Positions 22,008 to 35,662 are shown, counted from the stretch's first letter. The stretch is DNA of 64,000 nt from Cyclina sinensis (GCA_012932295.1 JAAONU010000018.1:4830206-4894205); one strand, 5' to 3'. Notes: generated by a model from the sequence alone, not told the origin. Program-made: numbers and translations.

Positions 22008-23229
22008 TCAAGATATCTTAGATAGTATCTTAGTGTCAAAGATAAACGTATTCACTGGCATGAAGACAATATATATCATAACGACACACAATTTACATAC
22101 TTAACTGATAATACGATTACGATTCTCCCTCTAAATCACTCCTGTTATATCACGTTACCTTATTTGATAACAACACTTGAGAGTTATTGCTACCGCCTTT
22201 GAATTGTTAGCTTGTGAGAAAACAAATATGCTTATATTGACTAAATATATTAAAGATGGAAAATAATGAACAGGTAAGTCTCTGTTACTTATTTCATAAC
22301 ATGATAGGTGCGTGTGTGACATATCAACGTTTAGGTCTTATTTCTTTCTTTTCTTTTACCTGCGTGTCTCATTCAGCAATGTTCTGTCACATGTTAGACA
22401 AAAGAAATGAACTTAAAGATATACTATACCCATCTTTGCATAACATACTTTTATTGCAGAAATTAACTGAAATCTAGGAAATTCTTACTGAATGTGTCTA
22501 ATTAGGCTATTAGAATACACACACTATGTATGGGAAGCTGCATTCCCTATTACAGGTCATGTTATGTTTTTTTAATGACACTATGTATTTATACTGTGTT
22601 TACCTATAGTGTGTATAGTTTTAAACGCAATATATCTACTCTGTATGTTCTCAAACCTGTTCATTTTATATTTACATTGAAAAGGTGTAGTAGTTATTTG
22701 TATTTGAAACTTGACTATAATATATCTTTAACAGAAACTTCGTTTAATAATTAAAGATTAGAATTTTGATCTAAGCAAGTCGTTTTTTGACTCGCCAGGG
22801 TCACTAGAGGCCGAAACTGGTCTCTACCCAATTGTCATCTTGGATCAAGGAAGACTAAATGATATTAAAGAGTGCCAATGTTCTAGATTCTTGGGGAAGT
22901 AGGGTGTCAATCCACATACATGGCTCATACCGTCCCACTAATGTAGAAAAAGGGCGTTATCATCGAAGTATGATAAGTAGGTGTGCATTTCTAGCTACTG
23001 GTTATCTTATCAGACAATCCTCTTTATCGGTCAAGACAAGTTCGGATAAGTGAGGTTCCACTGTGATATTATTACAAATTTTTATGCTATATTTTCTTAT
23101 TTTTTAATGTTTTGGTGTTCATATGTGCTACAAATATCATAAATTATACAAATAATGCAGATTTCAACAAATTTCTTTTACATTGAAAAATAACTTCAAA
23201 AAAGATAATAGGGAGTAATAATAATGTGT
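22008..23229. other. Unit sequence with a possible small exon pair
   Basis: Present in unit 2 (35,663-36,929) and, shortened, in unit 3 (52,263-53,136). ATGGAAAATAATGAACAG is followed by a consensus donor GTAAGT at 22,274. About 90 bases downstream, pyrimidine-rich DNA ends in ATTCAG before CAATGTTCTGTCAC. The donor persists in unit 2, and unit 3 has lost the region. No protein family is recognised. The remainder is anonymous. Confidence 0.3.
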
Positions 23230-23745
23230 AGAACTGAGCAGTAGCAGTACAAAGCAGTAGGAAAACGTGAAGTTGGCAGAAGTTGGCTGGCAGAACGAGC
23301 AGTAGCAGTAGAGAAAAAAACGTGGTAGACAGTAGCAGAAGGAAAGCGTGAAGTTGGCAGTAGTAGTAAGAGCAGTAGCAGTAGAAAAAAAATCGAAGTT
23401 GGCAGTAGGCAGTATGAGCAGTAGCAGTAGGAAAAACGTGATGTTGGCAGTAGCAGTATGAGCAGAAGCAGTAGGAAAAACGTGATGTTGGCAGTAGCAG
23501 TATGAGCAGTAGCAGTAGGAAAAACGTGATGTTGGCAGTAGCAGTATGAGCAGTAACAGTAGGAAAAACGTGATGTTAGCAGTAGCAGTATGAGCAGTAG
23601 CAGTAGGAAAAACGTGATGTTGGCAGTAGCAGTATGAGCAGTAACAGTAGGAAAAACGTGATGTTGGCAGTAGCAGTATGAGCAGGATCAGTAGGAAAAA
23701 CGTAATGTTGGCAGCAGCAGTACTCAGCAGTAGTAGTAGAAAATA
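23230..23745 (+). repeat. 44-bp tandem array, unit 1
   Basis: Starts of GATGTTGGCAG at 23,440, 23,484, 23,528 and 23,572 give an exact 44-bp period. The unit is made of GCAGTAGCAGTA motifs and a GGAAAAACGT block. The left edge (23,230-23,400) is degenerate, with larger spacing. Units are contiguous, so this is not a CRISPR array. The matching array in unit 2 is at 36,930-37,395; the place in unit 3 is taken by other elements. Confidence 0.95.
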
Positions 23746-24297
23746 GAAATTCGGTAGAACCGATGGGTGCTCCCCATAATAGCTCTATTTCAAAATGGGT
23801 GTATTCTTTTCAGTAGTTTTTCTAAGTATAGATTGGAGTAGAACTACTGTTATAAAATATAACTACAGCTATCACTGAATGTGATAAATAAACCAACAAT
23901 AACACCTTGTCAGAGGCAAAAGTGGAAGATATAAAAAAAGAAAAATAAATGAGCAAGGTAGAGTTACAGGTTAGTGAATCAATCTTCCTTACAAAATTTT
24001 CTACCAAACTTTTCTAACAAAATGACTAAGCTCGACACATCTTTGTCAAGTAGGCATCACTTGTGCCAAATAATTTCAAAATCACTTGATAAAGTTACAG
24101 ATTTGACACAAAATATGACGACTTCTAAGACTGATCCTTGGCTTGTGAGTTATGCAGCACGGAGTTGTATGCGACACATGGTAGTAGTATAATACGAGGG
24201 AGGGGGAATGATACCTTTTGGTAGGATTTGCCCTTTTAAATACTGCAGATGCGTGAAAGGAGAGATAAACGTGACAACATCTCTAACCTCGACAGGC
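23746..24297. other. Anonymous unit sequence
   Basis: Conserved in unit 2 (37,396-37,944) and partly in unit 3 (58,361-58,535). It contains a recognisable anchor, AATGACTAAGCTCGACACAT, near 24,020. No gene recognised. Confidence 0.5.
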
Positions 24298-24460
24298 TTG
24301 TGCCAGTAGTACTGGTACTGGTACTGCAGTACTACTTAAGTACTTTTGGCAAGTACTGCTACTAATACTGAATTACTCAGTCAAAATATAGCGACTACTG
24401 GTACTGGTAATGCATTACTGTCACAAAAAAGTGGTACTGGTACTGCAGTACTTAGGTTTT
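24298..24460. repeat. GTACTG/GTACTGC-rich low-complexity block, unit 1
   Basis: Irregular repeats of GTACTG and its partial palindrome CAGTAC, including GGTACTGGTACTGCAGTAC-type runs, interrupted by unrelated bases. Also present in unit 2 (37,945-38,095). Confidence 0.8.
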
Positions 24461-25013
24461 CTTACCATTTTAGGCACAGTAACACAATGTTAATTTTAAA
24501 ACTGAGCTTATTTAAAGTAGTACATATACCCTAGGGGTTTCCATCACTATCATTTGCTATCATAATTAGTTTTAATGTTGTGCCTGGAAGCAAAATACTA
24601 TAATTGTAAATTGTAAAAGAAATTAAGGGATGAACATTTAAATCTGATAATTGACATAAAATTATGTTGTTAAATGCAAGCACACAAAAACATGCTCTGG
24701 TGGTGAGCTATTATCAATAACTATGAACCTTTTACTATAGCATGACCTGACATCATTTCTTATGAAGGAACAGAGGTAGTTGGTTATAGTAGAAGGATAC
24801 TTGATTTGAAATATTAAAAATGAGTCGGATATTTTTTACAAACTCCCTGAAGATACAGAAGGTATCTTCAAAGCTCAGTGCCTACACTGTCCAGCACTGA
24901 TATCCGGGTCTCTGAAAGTGTCGTCAAATTTTATAAAGGATCTAAAACAAAAAAAATGTCTTTAGTAACTCTTCAATCTGTCTGCTGCTATGATTTTTAT
25001 TTTCTCTTTTAAT
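24461..25013. other. Anonymous end of unit 1
   Basis: Matches 38,096-38,662 at the end of unit 2. No gene or element recognised. Confidence 0.5.
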
Positions 25014-26659
25014 GACGCAAACGTTTCACTAACTTATGAGCACCTTTGTTAAACGTGGTCTATATACTCTGGAATTAGTTGCTATGGATTTTTTTACTCT
25101 AGAAGTATTCAAATAATATTGTATTGACTGATCACTTTACTAGGCTTCGGCAAAGCCCTGTAAAACCAAAGAAACTTCCAATGCACTCTTTAGTCACGTT
25201 CTTTTGTATTTTGGCTTACGCAAATGTCTTCCCGTTAAAGATCTGGGTGCCAACGTCGATACTAATTTGTGAGCTATGAATCATCATATAAGTTAACACA
25301 TCCAGAACTACTTATTATTACACCCCATTGGAATACTGAACCTGAAAAGTATAAAGGAACTTTATTGAAAGTGTTAAGATACTATCTGTAATAAAGCACA
25401 CATTGAATTACTCTCCTGCGCATCGGTCGAATGTTTCACTTTCTAACCTCTGCTAAAACTCAATTTTCAGACCGATATTTTTATTTTTAGACAGGGAAAT
25501 CACAGTTACTTTTCAGTCAATCAGTGACTAGCCTTCAACGAAACGTCCATACGTACGTACACTTGACAACCCATAATGTAAACAAACAATGCATGTCTGC
25601 ATGTTACATATCTATTTCACGTTTTAAAGTGATTTTTAATATGTATACATACATAAACCAATAAAACTATCAAAAAGGTTACCATCCAGATGATGTAGTT
25701 GTTTATACGTTAAATTGCTGTATAAAGATGTTAACGTAAACGTGTAGTTGAAATGTGTTTACAAAATTGTCAGAAAACAGCTGTCTATTTATAATTTTGG
25801 AATAACATGACTCTTTAAGCCAATGAAAAATGGTTTCAAGATTTTTCGGTTTCGGGGATATTGGTGCAATTTCATTGGTTATTTAAAAGTTCATTGTAAA
25901 GGTCAATATCATAAATCTACTCTTATTAAAGCAGCGGTGTGGAGTAACGGAAGCGTATTAACTTAGCTGCTGTGGGAGCGAAACATTGAAATAGAATAAG
26001 GAATGTAAAGGTATAGATGCAGCTGAGGTGTAAGATAAAAAAACAACATAAAAACAGAGAGGCTTATCGAAAAGAGATGGTGTCACAAATTTTTGAGTGA
26101 AGAAACTATTAAACATAAGAAAGAAAGTGAAAATGTGTGCAGAAAAACAGATAACTCAAAACGAAGTTTACAGAAAAGAATACACTCTAGGTCGATAGGA
26201 GAAGTAGTCCGACTTACTGATAGGTCATGTGAAAGAGGCGAAGACAAATAGCATGGACGAAATATTGATAGTTAAGGTTATGAGACAGGATGCCCAGGGC
26301 TAGATAAATTTTCTGGAAGCATCTGGTCTTGCTGCAATATGAACTCGTCCTGTAGTTCAATGCAATAAATTGGTAACTTTTTATGAATCAGCAACTCTCA
26401 TGCTATATTGTGATTTTGTATCTATTTTCTTTTACTTTTAGTAAATATGCAATTAAATGAAGACACTGCATTCACTGGTTACTTTTTTACTATTGTGCCT
26501 TTTGTAAAAGCTTGTGTTATATTGTTCTTCCCTCATTAAATGACTTATGTCTTAGTCTGATTCAGTTTCGTTATTGGAAGTTGTTGCCGTGGTTGAGCCG
26601 TAGCCGTTTATCATAGTTGACACGTTTCAAGCATACTTTTTCTTGGCTTTCTTAACACA
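25014..26659. other. Start of unit 2, no gene recognised
   Basis: 25,014-25,335 matches 10,645-10,917 of unit 1, with an extra roughly 60 bp near 25,112-25,170. From 25,670 it matches the start of unit 3 (38,700 on), which has lost about 650 bp in between. No coding or element structure seen. Confidence 0.5.
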
Positions 26660-28255
26660 TACAATTTAAGATACAACCATTTATCTTTAACTGCTTCATT
26701 TTTTCATTAGAGATAAGTCACGAGCAATATATTTCAAAGTGTTGCTCAAGTTCTTCTCTTCATACTGCCTAAATCCAGTCGTATTTTCATCTTTGTCTGG
26801 CCACCTTCTAAAATCTTATATGGTAGAGAGTTAATGTGGCTCCCCGTCAATATGCTTGATGAACCTCTCCTCCTGAAAAAAATTGATAAATCTGACAGGA
26901 GATCTGTCCAGTCTATCATAAAATGAAGAACTGTTAGAAATCTCTCTGTTGTCAAAGCTTTAAAAACCCTTATGTTTTATAGCATTTCCATCTTTACCCT
27001 GGGCTATTTCCTGTAACTGAATGTTCGTTACCTCATAATTGACTAATAGGGATTTTAGGGCTCGGTTACAATAATGTACAAGAATTAAAATCTCAAATTT
27101 CATTTACAACCGTAAAAAGCTGCTAAAATACCAGTGGCATTTCACTAAGGTTATAATATATTCTATATAATGAATTACACCATTAGAAACTTTTAAAAAG
27201 GAAAACATTTGTAGGTTATCAGTCAAACATTAGTGTTTGCGTTCTTTACTCTGTCCTAATTAAAAGAACAACTTGTCGAAGAGTAAGATTAAAAGGAGGG
27301 AACCCTATGATGAACATACGTATACCTAAATCTCAAAGATTATGTTACAGATAGATTAAAATTCCTGTAGGCTAAAAAGAGAGTTAAATGACATCAAACA
27401 TTGTGAAGGGTATTTCTGGGTATTTCAAGGGTATTTCAACCTTAATGTATTACAGTAATATAGCTTTTACAGTTGTTTTTGCCTTCCAGATGTTCATTGA
27501 TATTGTCAATCAGGAGTTTTACAGCACCTCTCTTGTTACCAAGATTGACAGCTGCTCAATCTGTATTGATCCCAACAAGTGCTTCACTTTAAACCTCAGT
27601 AACTTCACTAACAGTTTTCAAACCTGGTAGAAGTCCGTCTTTTACACCTTCTGCATGACCATGCTCAAGCTGCACCACATCCGCCAAATTAGTTTTAAAA
27701 TTTCAATCTTTGTCAACGAATCTCACATACTCCAGTTCCTGTTTTTGAATATCTTTATCTGTAGAGCCATCAGAAAGAATACTGAAAAATCTAGCAGACT
27801 TCAATAACTTCGTCCTTGAAAATTTCTGAATAACTGATGCAAAAGTGTCTACAGGCTTAGTCAGTTTTACCATTTTTACTTTGTTGTTTAAACAGATCTG
27901 GAAATTTGGAAAAAGCTTCATTTTCTATAGCTATGTAATATTCTGTATTGAATAAAATGTCGAATACTTCAGAGCTCTTTTCAACAGATTTTACAATACT
28001 TTTGGCCAGAGATTTCCCCCCAGAATGTTTAAGAGCCGACATCCGATTCATGCATATAATACTTTAATCATGATACCTCAATGTCTCTTTCCAATGCTTT
28101 CAAGAAATACCCTTCACAATGTTTGATCATTTGTCGCATAGTGAAGGAAACTACTTGCACATGAGGAAAACATTTCTGCATTCTTAAACTCCAACAAGGG
28201 TATTGCTGCACCCATTGATCTTGTGTTGGACGTTTCCTTTTTGTCTTGTCCTACT
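26660..28255 (-). pseudogene. hAT-like BED-finger transposase relic, unit 2
   Basis: Same relic as in unit 1. The catalytic-domain start is clearest here: minus-strand FFSILSDGSTDKDIQKQELE (about 27,740-27,810), a pattern typical of KIAA1586-like hAT proteins, in which a D-G-S-T-D segment carries the first catalytic Asp. A downstream VGINTD..AAVNLGNKRG-like stretch lies at 27,530-27,590. The BED-finger N-terminus is frameshifted. About 370 bp of foreign DNA (27,062-27,430) splits the gene, and the same insertion is in unit 3. The SSSFYDRL..EEGSS C-terminal segment lies at 26,860-26,930. It cannot encode a working protein. Confidence 0.72.
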
Positions 28256-30159
28256 TAACTACTTCAATTAAACAATTGGAGATACCCCCAACCCCAACAA
28301 ATATGCTATTTTTATTTACCCCTACCTAGTCCCAAGACGATACAAAACAGGCAATTTCCTTTTAAGCACTTTAACTAAAAAATGGCGATACCCCTCCCTT
28401 GACTAGGCAGTTTTATTGCACCCCTTCTGCTCTCAAGACCATGTAATAGACTTGACAAGACGAAACAGAATGGATAGAAACGAAGAAGACCAGATCAGCT
28501 CGTTCGGAGTCGATGTTTTCTTGTATTTACCGGCGGACAATGGATTTGTCGAGCTTTGATGCCGGTACAGAAACAGGAAAATATAGCCCAAAGAGTAGAC
28601 TCAACGTGCAACAGATGTTGATGGAAGAGCGGAACTAGACTGAAATCTTCTGGTTTACCTAACATTGTGAATTTGGCCACATCACAGCATTATAGTAGGC
28701 ACCAGTTAGTCTTTTAAATTGTTGCATTATTTTTATTTTCATTAAATTGATCGAAGCTTAAATTGAAGTAAATCGAAGCGAACACAATGGCATCATAAGA
28801 GCTAGCTGGAGGACAATAAGTAGAAATATCATATTATAACTCTACTACGTGCATCTGTTAAACCCTTTTTATTGTAAAGACTTTGAGATATGCGTTTTTT
28901 ATCAATAAAAAATGAATCGAGTCACTTATATCCCAAAAAACCATTCAAGGCACTGAACAATAGTATTACATGAAGCAAGCTGAAGTCAGTGCTCTTACAG
29001 TTACAGGGATCAAATTTATGTACATACTGTTTCGCTGATTTCACAGGGAACACAACTATGGCAGTGTTCTTTGGCATGAATGGATCACATGTATGTATGG
29101 TTTCATAGGTTTGACATAAAATGGCGTCTTAACTTTGTGTACTGATGTCACCTTTAAGTTACTAGTAGTGTTCATAGGTAACACAAAAATATTTATAAGC
29201 TCACAGGTTTCAATTTAAACTTTGTTTTGTCTTATTTTGTTGAATCATTCAGAAAAGACTAGATACTTAACACACGTCTAAAATAGAAATATTGAATTCA
29301 AACGTATCTCTGAATTATTTTCCGCTACTTTCAGACCTTTTCAAAACAATCTTAGCTGTTTGTTTTTCATAAATTGAGTATTTTTGGTTGCCAATTACAT
29401 TTTTGTGATATGAATACCAATTAATGGTCTTCATTCATTTGCTTATCAATTTTACATGACCTATAAATACAAAAAAAGTTATTTCATTCTAGCATTTTTA
29501 AATACCTTTTTCATATTATTTATTTTACTAAGTGCGTAAAAGGATTATAAAAAAAATGTAAGTGAAGCAATTTACTCCTGCCAAATTTAGATTTTGATCA
29601 ACGCTGCGATTAGGAAGAAAATATTATTTACTTGAACTTTTACTGAAAATGTTTTTACTTTTCTTGAGCTTTTTGTTTTAACAAAAATACATTTGTTACA
29701 TGTTTTTCCTAGCGTTGTGTTTACAACAATATCATGTGTTTAGAAACGTGTTTGTTGAAAACTGCGCTTTTTGATGTTGAAATCAATGCTTTTCATGTCT
29801 GATAATACAACACGAAGTTGAGTCCAGAGTGAAGAAACCATACGTCATTTCATAATTCCATACGTTATTTAATGCTTTTAATGCCTTTTCTATTTTTTCT
29901 CGTATTTACTTGTCTTGAGGCTTAGTAGACAAAACAATTAATGAGAAGATTATGAGTTGCAGTATAACAGAATTTGCCAGTTGCTAACTGTGAGAAAGTA
30001 CATTATCACAATTGTACAGAAAAATAATGCACTTGAGGAAAGTAATTAAGAAAAGTCAAAATAAGTGCAAACAGCTGATCATTCAGGCGTGTCATGCGCT
30101 TGGATAGTGTTAGGGTAGAAATATTGAGAGTAATTGGGTAGTTGGCAAAATTAAATATC
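28256..30159. other. Unit body, unit 2
   Basis: Counterpart of 14,788-16,690. A 61-codon minus frame at 28,495-28,680 is not preserved in the other units, so no gene is called. Confidence 0.5.
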
Positions 30160-31141
30160 AAAATGCCCCAATTTACGAGACTGTAAAAAACGTTTACTGT
30201 GGAAAAATAGTTGATATGCCCAGGTGCATTTCACACTTTGTTGTCTGTGTCTGGACCCGAACTTCGGGAAATAAGAACCTCTGGTGGTGTCGGAGTTCTA
30301 GAATGATAGAAGTTTCAGCATGGTGAGCGAAACGAGGATCGAGCTGGCCAGTCCATTCTGACAAGAAAAATTGCAGGGGTCTGTCTGGTATTGTTTACCC
30401 TGTTTGCGGGTGGCATCGTTCGTTCAAATAATATCATTCCTTCGGTTCAGACAAAACGAACGTGATTGTCCTGAATCTCATTGCTTTGCTGTTCAGCAGT
30501 CACAATGTCATTGTCAGTATGCAATGTGGATCTCAGTATTTCTCTCAATGTTTAACACAGCACATGCCATTACCGACCAACACAGTAATGGTGATGCTGA
30601 GTAGCAAGATCAGATCGCATATTTCTTCTTCTTCTGTCCCTAGGTTGCCTCTCGTTAGATTCTATTCAAAAGGTTTAGTTATTCCGTGACCACCTTACTT
30701 ATTCACATGTGCCTGGACGTTCTCGTTTGTCGATGGTATGCAAGAACTAGCCTTCTATCATTCAATTTCATAGTGTTTGGTTAGAAATGAGTATTCCAGT
30801 TGATTCTGGGAGCTGATACATAACATTTATGATTCTGTTTAATTTCTTTTCAAATTAAACGGTCTCGAACTCGAGTGGTTAACATGGCACGACCCTACCA
30901 TGTTTGTGTGCAACAATATCGTGTGTCTGACAACGCTGCGACAATCCGAGGACCTATCAGGGTTGGAAAAGGACTGCTTTCGGCATCTAAGCTTCTGTTT
31001 CTTCATAACATAGACGCGTTCTGACATCAGCTTTGGCCATCTCAGTTTTTTAACTAATAGCGTATGGAGAATAAGGACCTGTCTGTTTCTAATGCTAGAA
31101 TATGGGATAGAAAACAAAAACCAAAATATCTCGCTTTTCAA
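30160..31141 (-). pseudogene. Tc1-like transposase relic, unit 2
   Basis: Homologous to 16,700-17,720, with the same blocks on the minus strand: the HTH/linker region at about 30,840-31,000, the LNIERNTEIH-type segment near 30,540, and the remains of the WPA-SPD motif near 30,340. The DLNPVEYI stretch seen in unit 1 has been deleted here between 30,330 and 30,345. It shares with unit 3 a 10-base loss near 30,205. Confidence 0.68.
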
Positions 31142-32932
31142 GGACGCCTTTCAAAATTTAGAAACAGACCTAGATTTTAGAGGAGACGTTTTTTAATGAC
31201 CTCCAACCTAGATTAAGTCTTAAGGTAGAGAAAGAAACCGTAGCATAAATATAAATTTTGAAATAGAGAAATTAAACTTTGCAAACTTAAAAAAATGCAC
31301 TTTATGATTAAGTTATCCCATTCCACTGATATGATAGTAAAACCAGTTATAGTTATTTGACCTTCACTCCTGAATGACCTTGACCTCGATGGTCAAATTG
31401 CCCAAAATACTAAATTTTGGCCGTAACACCCATATTAATCAACAGATTCAGTTAACGTTTGTACACAATCCATTGCAAGATACCTTTCAAATGATATAAA
31501 TTTACTTTTACCTCTATATGACTTTGACTTTGAGGTGAAACTGTAAAAAGAAACTTCCTGAAACAACATACTGAGTTTATGTTTGTGCGCAACAAACTAT
31601 CTTGCTTTACCCTGATCCCTATCTGAACTTTATCATGAAGGTCAAATTGTTAAAAATCACAATTTATATTCATCTGGCCCTGAGGTCCAAGGGCAAAGAG
31701 CCACTTCGGGGGCAATGTCTTCTTTCAGTGACAGCTCTTGTTTTCTGTAAAATTTCAAACATTAAAGCCCAGTTAAAAGATCAGAGAACAATATGAGCGC
31801 AAAAAAACCTCGACGTTCATATGATATGTTGGTGTATGTTATCAGACAAAAACCTGATAAGGTTGTATATCACGTACTCCACTGATAACGTTTTAAAATA
31901 ATTATGTTACATCCAAGATTGTGCTGTGAAAGCAATAAATGATGTAAATATAAAATAAAATTTTATGTACGATTTAAAGCAGAATAAGATCCATTTAAGA
32001 AATATAGTAAAATACAGTAACATTTAACGGTTTGTCATTGTCAGTAATTGAAACGAAAAGCAGAAACCAGAAGCAATTACTTGTTACAACAATAATCGTT
32101 GTCCAAATAAACGAAAAACAAACACAGAGTATTTTTTAACGATAATCGTTTAATATGATGTCAGTCACATCATAAATGTTTATGTACTATAGAGACGATT
32201 GCTTAAAAGTTGTTCGTAAAGCGTTGTGGTTGTTTTTAAGAAATAGCCGAACATGCTTGTCGTTAATGAGTCTTCAAAGTCTTCCTATGCTCCATAAGCT
32301 ATATACAGTTTTTAATTGCGTATGATATTGCTTACTTAGTATATTAAAATGGTGATAGTTAAAAGAAACAGTTTTGTTGATGTCCGAAATGGGCTAGAAT
32401 TGTCTGTCTGGACAAAATCCGTAAAGCGGAAGTATTAGTTTCGTTATATTCAGAGGTACCGGGAAAGAATACTTTTAAGGCAAGTGTCTTTTCACTGTCA
32501 TCCTTTTTAGCTCTTGCCTAAATCGCCGTTTTTAGTTTATTCTAAAAGCTGATTTACATCTTTTTCAGATTAAAGGGATGCAGTGATCTTTTTTGTATCC
32601 TGGATGACACCAGTATTTATTTCTGCGTCAGCATCTGAACCATTACTCAAGGACTTTAGTAAATTCTGTAGGTTTAATATTGCTTGAACTGTGAGCGTGC
32701 GTAGTTGCATGACTGCGTTTTATTTTTAGTTTTCTTGCTGGTTATTGCTATAGAGCTAGTAATATGTTAATGTTTCAAAGCTTAGTTTATAGAGTTGTAA
32801 TCTCACTCACAACATTAAAGACCGTGTATGACCTGAAATTTATTAAGTTGGTGTTGATGAAAATCCAGTTTTCTGTATTCACTTCATAATGAAATAGACG
32901 GTGCAGCAAATCAGTAGCAGATCACAACAAGT
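31142..32932. other. Unit 2 sequence before the LINE fragment
   Basis: 31,330-31,750 holds the TGACCTTGACC-type repeat. 31,800-32,930 has no counterpart in unit 1 but matches 45,160-46,275 of unit 3. That stretch includes a GATGTCAGTCACATC near-palindrome near 32,157-32,172. No gene recognised. Confidence 0.5.
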
Positions 32933-33765
32933 GGAATGGAATTCAACCCTGACAAGTGTGAAGTACTCAGAATACACAGGAAAAAAAAAACGGTCATCTT
33001 TCCCTACACCCTACATAACACTATACTGAGAACCACAGAAAATGCAAAATACTTTGGAGTTACTATAAGTAGTAACCTAAACTGGTCATCCCATATAAAC
33101 AATATCACAAACAAAGCAAAAAACAGCTTAAGGTGCATCAGACGAAATGTCAAAACAGAAAACAAACCACTCAAAGAAGCAGCATACAAAACATATGTAA
33201 GACCACAGGCTGAATAGTGCTCAACCATATGGCATCCATGGCAAAAATATCTCACTCACAAAATAGAAATGGTCCAGAGTCAGCTGCAAGGTACGTTCAT
33301 AATGATTACCACTATATAAGCAGTGTAACAAACATGATTAAGGAACTAAAGTGGTCAACTTTAGAACAAAGCGAAACCATGCCAGCCTGGTCATGCTACT
33401 GAAAATAAAAACCAAACAGGTCAATGTCGACCACAATCACCTTACAAACACGAGAAACAGCAAACTCCTCATCCCACAATCAAAATCACAACATCACATG
33501 AACTCATTCTTCACATGGACAATAAGACTCTGGAACGAATTACCGACCGAGATGAAGGCTACCCCAACTGTGCCAGATTTATTCAGTAGACTTAACAAGT
33601 TTTATAGATTTTAAGAATTCAAAATAAATGTTTAAGTAAGATCTTCAAATAAATCTTGTTTTCTTTGTTATTATCTTTTATAATTTTAATGTTCCTGACA
33701 GGCGCCTGACTAGTATAGTCTGTATTGACTTTTGGCGGTAATAAGTTGAAGTTGAAGCTGTTTAA
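32933..33765 (+). mobile_element. LINE ORF2 3' fragment, unit 2
   Basis: Corresponds to the unit 1 LINE fragment but starts at NPDKCEVLRIH, because the reverse-transcriptase motifs have been deleted: ...ATCACAACAAG joins directly to TGGAATGGAATTC. KYFGVTISS and WNELPTE are present, with a stop and frameshifts after 33,217. The TTGAAG tail is near 33,745-33,758. Confidence 0.83.
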
Positions 33766-34439
33766 AAATGAACGGTTTTAATATTGCAATTGTAGCTAGA
33801 GATGATAGTTAAATGCTTTAATGGCATTAGCAAATTAAAACATCCAAATTTTACAATGCATCTACAAAAGCAAGAAAACAAATTAAGGGATATACAGACA
33901 AAAGTTTCAATATACTAGTACTATAAATGTGCTCGAAATAAGTACAATGTTCAGTCTCAGTAACAAAGATTCTATTTAAATGAAAAACCGGGTGGTTTCC
34001 TAACTTGACCCACGTGGTTATAACCGAATTAATGTAACAGGAAACAGTCATCAAGATTTGGTGAAAACATGGAAATCGTTGTGACCACACATATTAATTA
34101 AACTTACTTATGCATCATTTAAAAAAGAGCAAAACGTGTCAATTACCAGACTGAAAGTTGTTAATTTGTTAGCCACTTTGTTCTTTATTTTACGATTTGA
34201 CGGCACGAATACCCCTTGTTTAGCTCAATTTTCACTAAACCTGATAAGCTTGCACATTGCTTTGTTCTGATATGTGTTCATGGTTGATGAATAATTGCAA
34301 AATGAAGATTACAAAAAAGAAGTTAGTACGGGGCATTACATAAGAAGACGTAAAAAGTATTGAGCAATCATCAACAGTTTGCAGAATGTAACCAATAGTT
34401 TTTCTGTATATGGTTGTTTGGTTCATGGTCATGATGGCT
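33766..34439. other. Unit 2 sequence with deletion scar
   Basis: At about 34,015, CTTGACCCACGTGG is fused to TTATAACCGAATTAATG. About 660 bp present in units 1 and 3, including the promoter-like block, is missing. Confidence 0.6.
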
Positions 34440-34447
34440 ATTTATAG

Positions 34448-35654
34448 TAGAGATGTCAACGAATACCTAAATCGGTATCCGGATATCCGTATAGGCTATT
34501 CGGATACTATCCGGATACTCGTATAAAATCGACGACTAAACGATCTCAGTGTTCCAATTCCTATGCCAAACATTACATCTGACGTCTGTTTTACATACTG
34601 TTCCGGTAATCCTATTACAGATGTTAAGACAGTTTCAAAAAATAATAACTGTCATTACGTGTAAACAAAGTTAATGAAACAAAGACGTGTTGTTTACTGT
34701 TTTCATTTTCCTCGTGGCCCTTGAAGTATATTTTCCCGCCAATTCGCACGTGCGTTAAGTCTAAGTGTCTAACGAAACCGACATGCGTCCGTTATTTTTT
34801 TAATGGTCTGTCTTTTTTAAAATAAACTATGTTATTTAAAAAATTTCATTTAAAATCACCGTAGATCAAAATGCTGTTTCATTTGTATCCTCAAGTCAAT
34901 GTCTGCTTATCGTCTTTTGTATACCGGTACATGTATTTATGCAGCTTAAGTGACTTTGTGACCGCCAACAAAATAAGACAAAACAATGATTTCAAATGTG
35001 TTAGAAGTTTTAAATAGATTTAATATTTTTGAATGGTTCAAAGTTTTTTTTGCCAATGCTCTGAAAGAATCTAGAAAAGAATGACACATAAAAACCATAA
35101 TGCTTGTTTTAGCAAATCGTAGATTAGATACATCATTTTAGTAATCACATTTCGATTGGAAATTCTTTTATTAGTCTTGCGTAAAAACTATCATAGAATC
35201 ATTTGTGGACGTTACGTGAAAGCCTTAATGGGCATGTTTGACACTGCTAATTGATTAACAAAGGGGCAAGATACTCTAGTATAAGTTATATAAACACCAT
35301 AAATTCCTACACAATGGGATGTCGCGTTACGTCCCAGCAGTTTGCAAGACGAATAATCACATTTAAGGACGTGCGACACACATACGCTTTATCAATAAAC
35401 CAATCAAGGGATATGACGCGGGCGGTCAATAGACTCGATTATGTTTAGCGTTATTAAATTGCCAACTGAAATTAATTTTGCCAGTGTTTGAATTTTTTAT
35501 CAAAGTTAAATTTCACTGTTTTTTTTCTTTTTATTTATCTATTCATTTATTTCATTAATTTATTTGTATACGAATATTTGGATAGCAAAGTTGTATCCGG
35601 ATACCGACATAGTATCCGGATATCCGAGTACTCGGATACTAGTTGACATCCCTA
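34448..35654. mobile_element. Non-autonomous hAT element, unit 2 copy
   Basis: Same element at the same site as in unit 1, with ATTTATAG duplications at 34,440-34,447 and 35,655-35,662 and TAGAGATGTCAAC / GTTGACATCCCTA ends. It is 1,207 bp. The shared site and shared duplication show it was copied by the segmental duplication rather than inserted twice. Confidence 0.93.
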
Positions 35655-35662
35655 ATTTATAG

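Larger units (their letters stand above)
10645..25013 (+). repeat. Tandem segmental duplication, unit 1
   Basis: First of three head-to-tail copies of a roughly 12.5-13.6 kb unit. Homology begins near ACGCAAATTTCTTACCAACTT (10,648), which matches the starts of unit 2 (25,015) and unit 3 (38,664). Sequence left of 10,645 does not match what precedes the other copies. The unit is interrupted from 10,918 to about 13,260 by a mariner and copy-specific DNA, so homology resumes with the AGGTA(C/T)AGATGCA(A/G)CTGAG segment. It lacks a roughly 1.1 kb stretch that units 2 and 3 carry before the LINE fragment. Confidence 0.88.

Noticed and set aside
23230..23745. Possible CRISPR-like array
   Set aside because: The 44-bp units are contiguous with no unique spacers, and the context is eukaryotic with no cas genes. 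It is a minisatellite.
32150..32180. GATGTCAGTCACATC near-palindrome as an operator-like site
   Set aside because: Short palindromes of this size are expected by chance, and no gene lies nearby.
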